Positions 63,601 to 64,000 of a stretch of 64,000 bases of DNA are shown here, piece after piece. Source of the DNA: Thiotrichales bacterium (GTDB lineage: Bacteria; Pseudomonadota; Gammaproteobacteria; Thiomicrospirales; Thiomicrospiraceae). Position numbers and translations under genes: made by a program. The stretch spans positions 124,001-188,000 of the forward strand of contig JAFGUG010000045.1 of NCBI GenBank assembly GCA_016938655.1, given 5' to 3'. Within the stretch, counting starts at the first letter, position 1. The number at the start of each line of letters is the position of its first letter. The notes beneath the pieces were generated by a model. It was not told the origin of the DNA and did not search any database. It saw only the letters and a list, made by a program, of their open reading frames with translations.

Positions 63601-64000
63601 GGTTTGCTGTGAACGTTTCTGAGTAGGCAAGATGAAAACAGGGGGTTTGAGAAGCCTTCAAATACTCTTGAATATCATAAAAATTATCGCTGTCTGCAAA
63701 GCGCGAGGTGTCATTTACAATCACGCTGTGTACGCTTAGGCTGGCTGATTGGATGGCTTCTAAAGTTAATAAAGCATGGTTAATACAGCCCAGCTTATTA
63801 CCTACTACTAACACAACTGGGTAGTTTAATGCCTGAGCTAAATCCACATTTAATCCATCTATTGCCAGTGGTGAGTAAAAACCCCCTGCCCCCTCAATTA
63901 ACGCAAAGCTATCATCCGGTGTTTTGCAGGCAGCAGTTAAGTCTTGAATCGTAATATTGGCATTGACTTGTTTTAATGCGCGTTGTGGTGAAATAGCCGG
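63578..64000 (-). CDS. bioD: Dethiobiotin synthetase, 3' part
   Basis: The frame runs off the right edge, so the N-terminus with the P-loop is missing; about 140 C-terminal residues are seen. PAISPQRAL, FALIEGAGGFYSPLA, the ATP-site segment VVLVVGNKLGCINHALLTLE and a final PIPGFAI match BioD, the ATP-dependent enzyme that closes the ureido ring of biotin. The internal GTG at 63847 is not the start. In this group bioD usually ends a bio operon, which would lie to the right. Confidence 0.93.
   Translation of the reverse strand, partial: PAISPQRALKQVNANITIQDLTAACKTPDDSFALIEGAGGFYSPLAIDGLNVDLAQALNYPVVLVVGNKLGCINHALLTLEAIQSASLSVHSVIVNDTSRFADSDNFYDIQEYLKASQTPCFHLAYSETFTANPIPGFAI

Overview
The window looks like the chromosome of a marine, chemolithoautotrophic gammaproteobacterium, most like the Thiomicrospira / Hydrogenovibrio / Thiomicrorhabdus group. 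The signs are a Calvin-cycle type tkt-gap-pgk-pyk-fba cluster, ectoine synthesis, an iron-repressed TonB receptor, many c-di-GMP proteins and gammaproteobacterial housekeeping genes (argS, ubiK, comM, rep, truD, cca). The genus is an inference from gene content. I see no tRNA, rRNA, CRISPR array, insertion sequence or intact prophage.

Layout. 0-6.7 kb: argS, a SPOR protein, a diguanylate cyclase, ubiK, comM and a TauE/SafE-like membrane protein. 6.7-16.2 kb (minus strand): a complete Lap-type biofilm control and secretion locus (OmpA-like protein, LapG protease, LapD c-di-GMP receptor, LapB/LapC/TolC type I secretion, LuxR-type regulator), but no giant adhesin gene. 16.3-23.1 kb: Fe-alcohol dehydrogenase, rep, a methyltransferase, a Tim44-like protein, a lipoprotein and truD. 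23.4-28.8 kb: a Fur-box-controlled FecA-like receptor and a hybrid histidine kinase. 28.9-33.5 kb: hisI, a DEDD exonuclease and, divergently, a cytoplasmic-type amidase facing a three-gene cassette of unknown function (two full-length paralogues plus a helix-hairpin-helix-like protein). This cassette is the best candidate here for an undescribed system. 33.6-39.2 kb: glycerate kinase, a diguanylate cyclase divergent from a PhnD-like binding protein, and a DUF3095 cyclase-like protein. 39.7-44.9 kb: ectABC-ask plus an overlapping TPR membrane protein, followed by the decayed start of a sodium/solute symporter. 44.9-55.5 kb: redoxin, SMP-30-like protein, superoxide dismutase, YcgL, an NAD-binding protein, cca, a heme protein and an RND efflux pair. 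55.8-63.3 kb: tkt-gap-pgk-pyk-fba. The right edge holds a small membrane protein and the 3' part of bioD.

A second signal runs through the whole window. The 8-mer CAGGCCTG, usually inside the 12-mer palindrome AGCAGGCCTGCT, occurs 27 times by my reading, against about one expected. Sixteen copies lie in the small intergenic fraction and eleven lie in genes, in all three reading frames. The best intergenic copies extend to perfect 30-32 bp palindromes with A-runs and T-runs and could act as bidirectional terminators. The frame-independent genic copies suggest that the DNA word itself is selected.

How the parts fit: three c-di-GMP proteins (two cyclases and LapD) could feed the LapD-LapG switch that holds or releases a surface adhesin. 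The Fur-controlled receptor supplies iron, the ectoine operon gives salt tolerance, and the 3' cluster carries the trunk of carbon fixation and glycolysis. Strong hairpins between its genes may set their relative expression.
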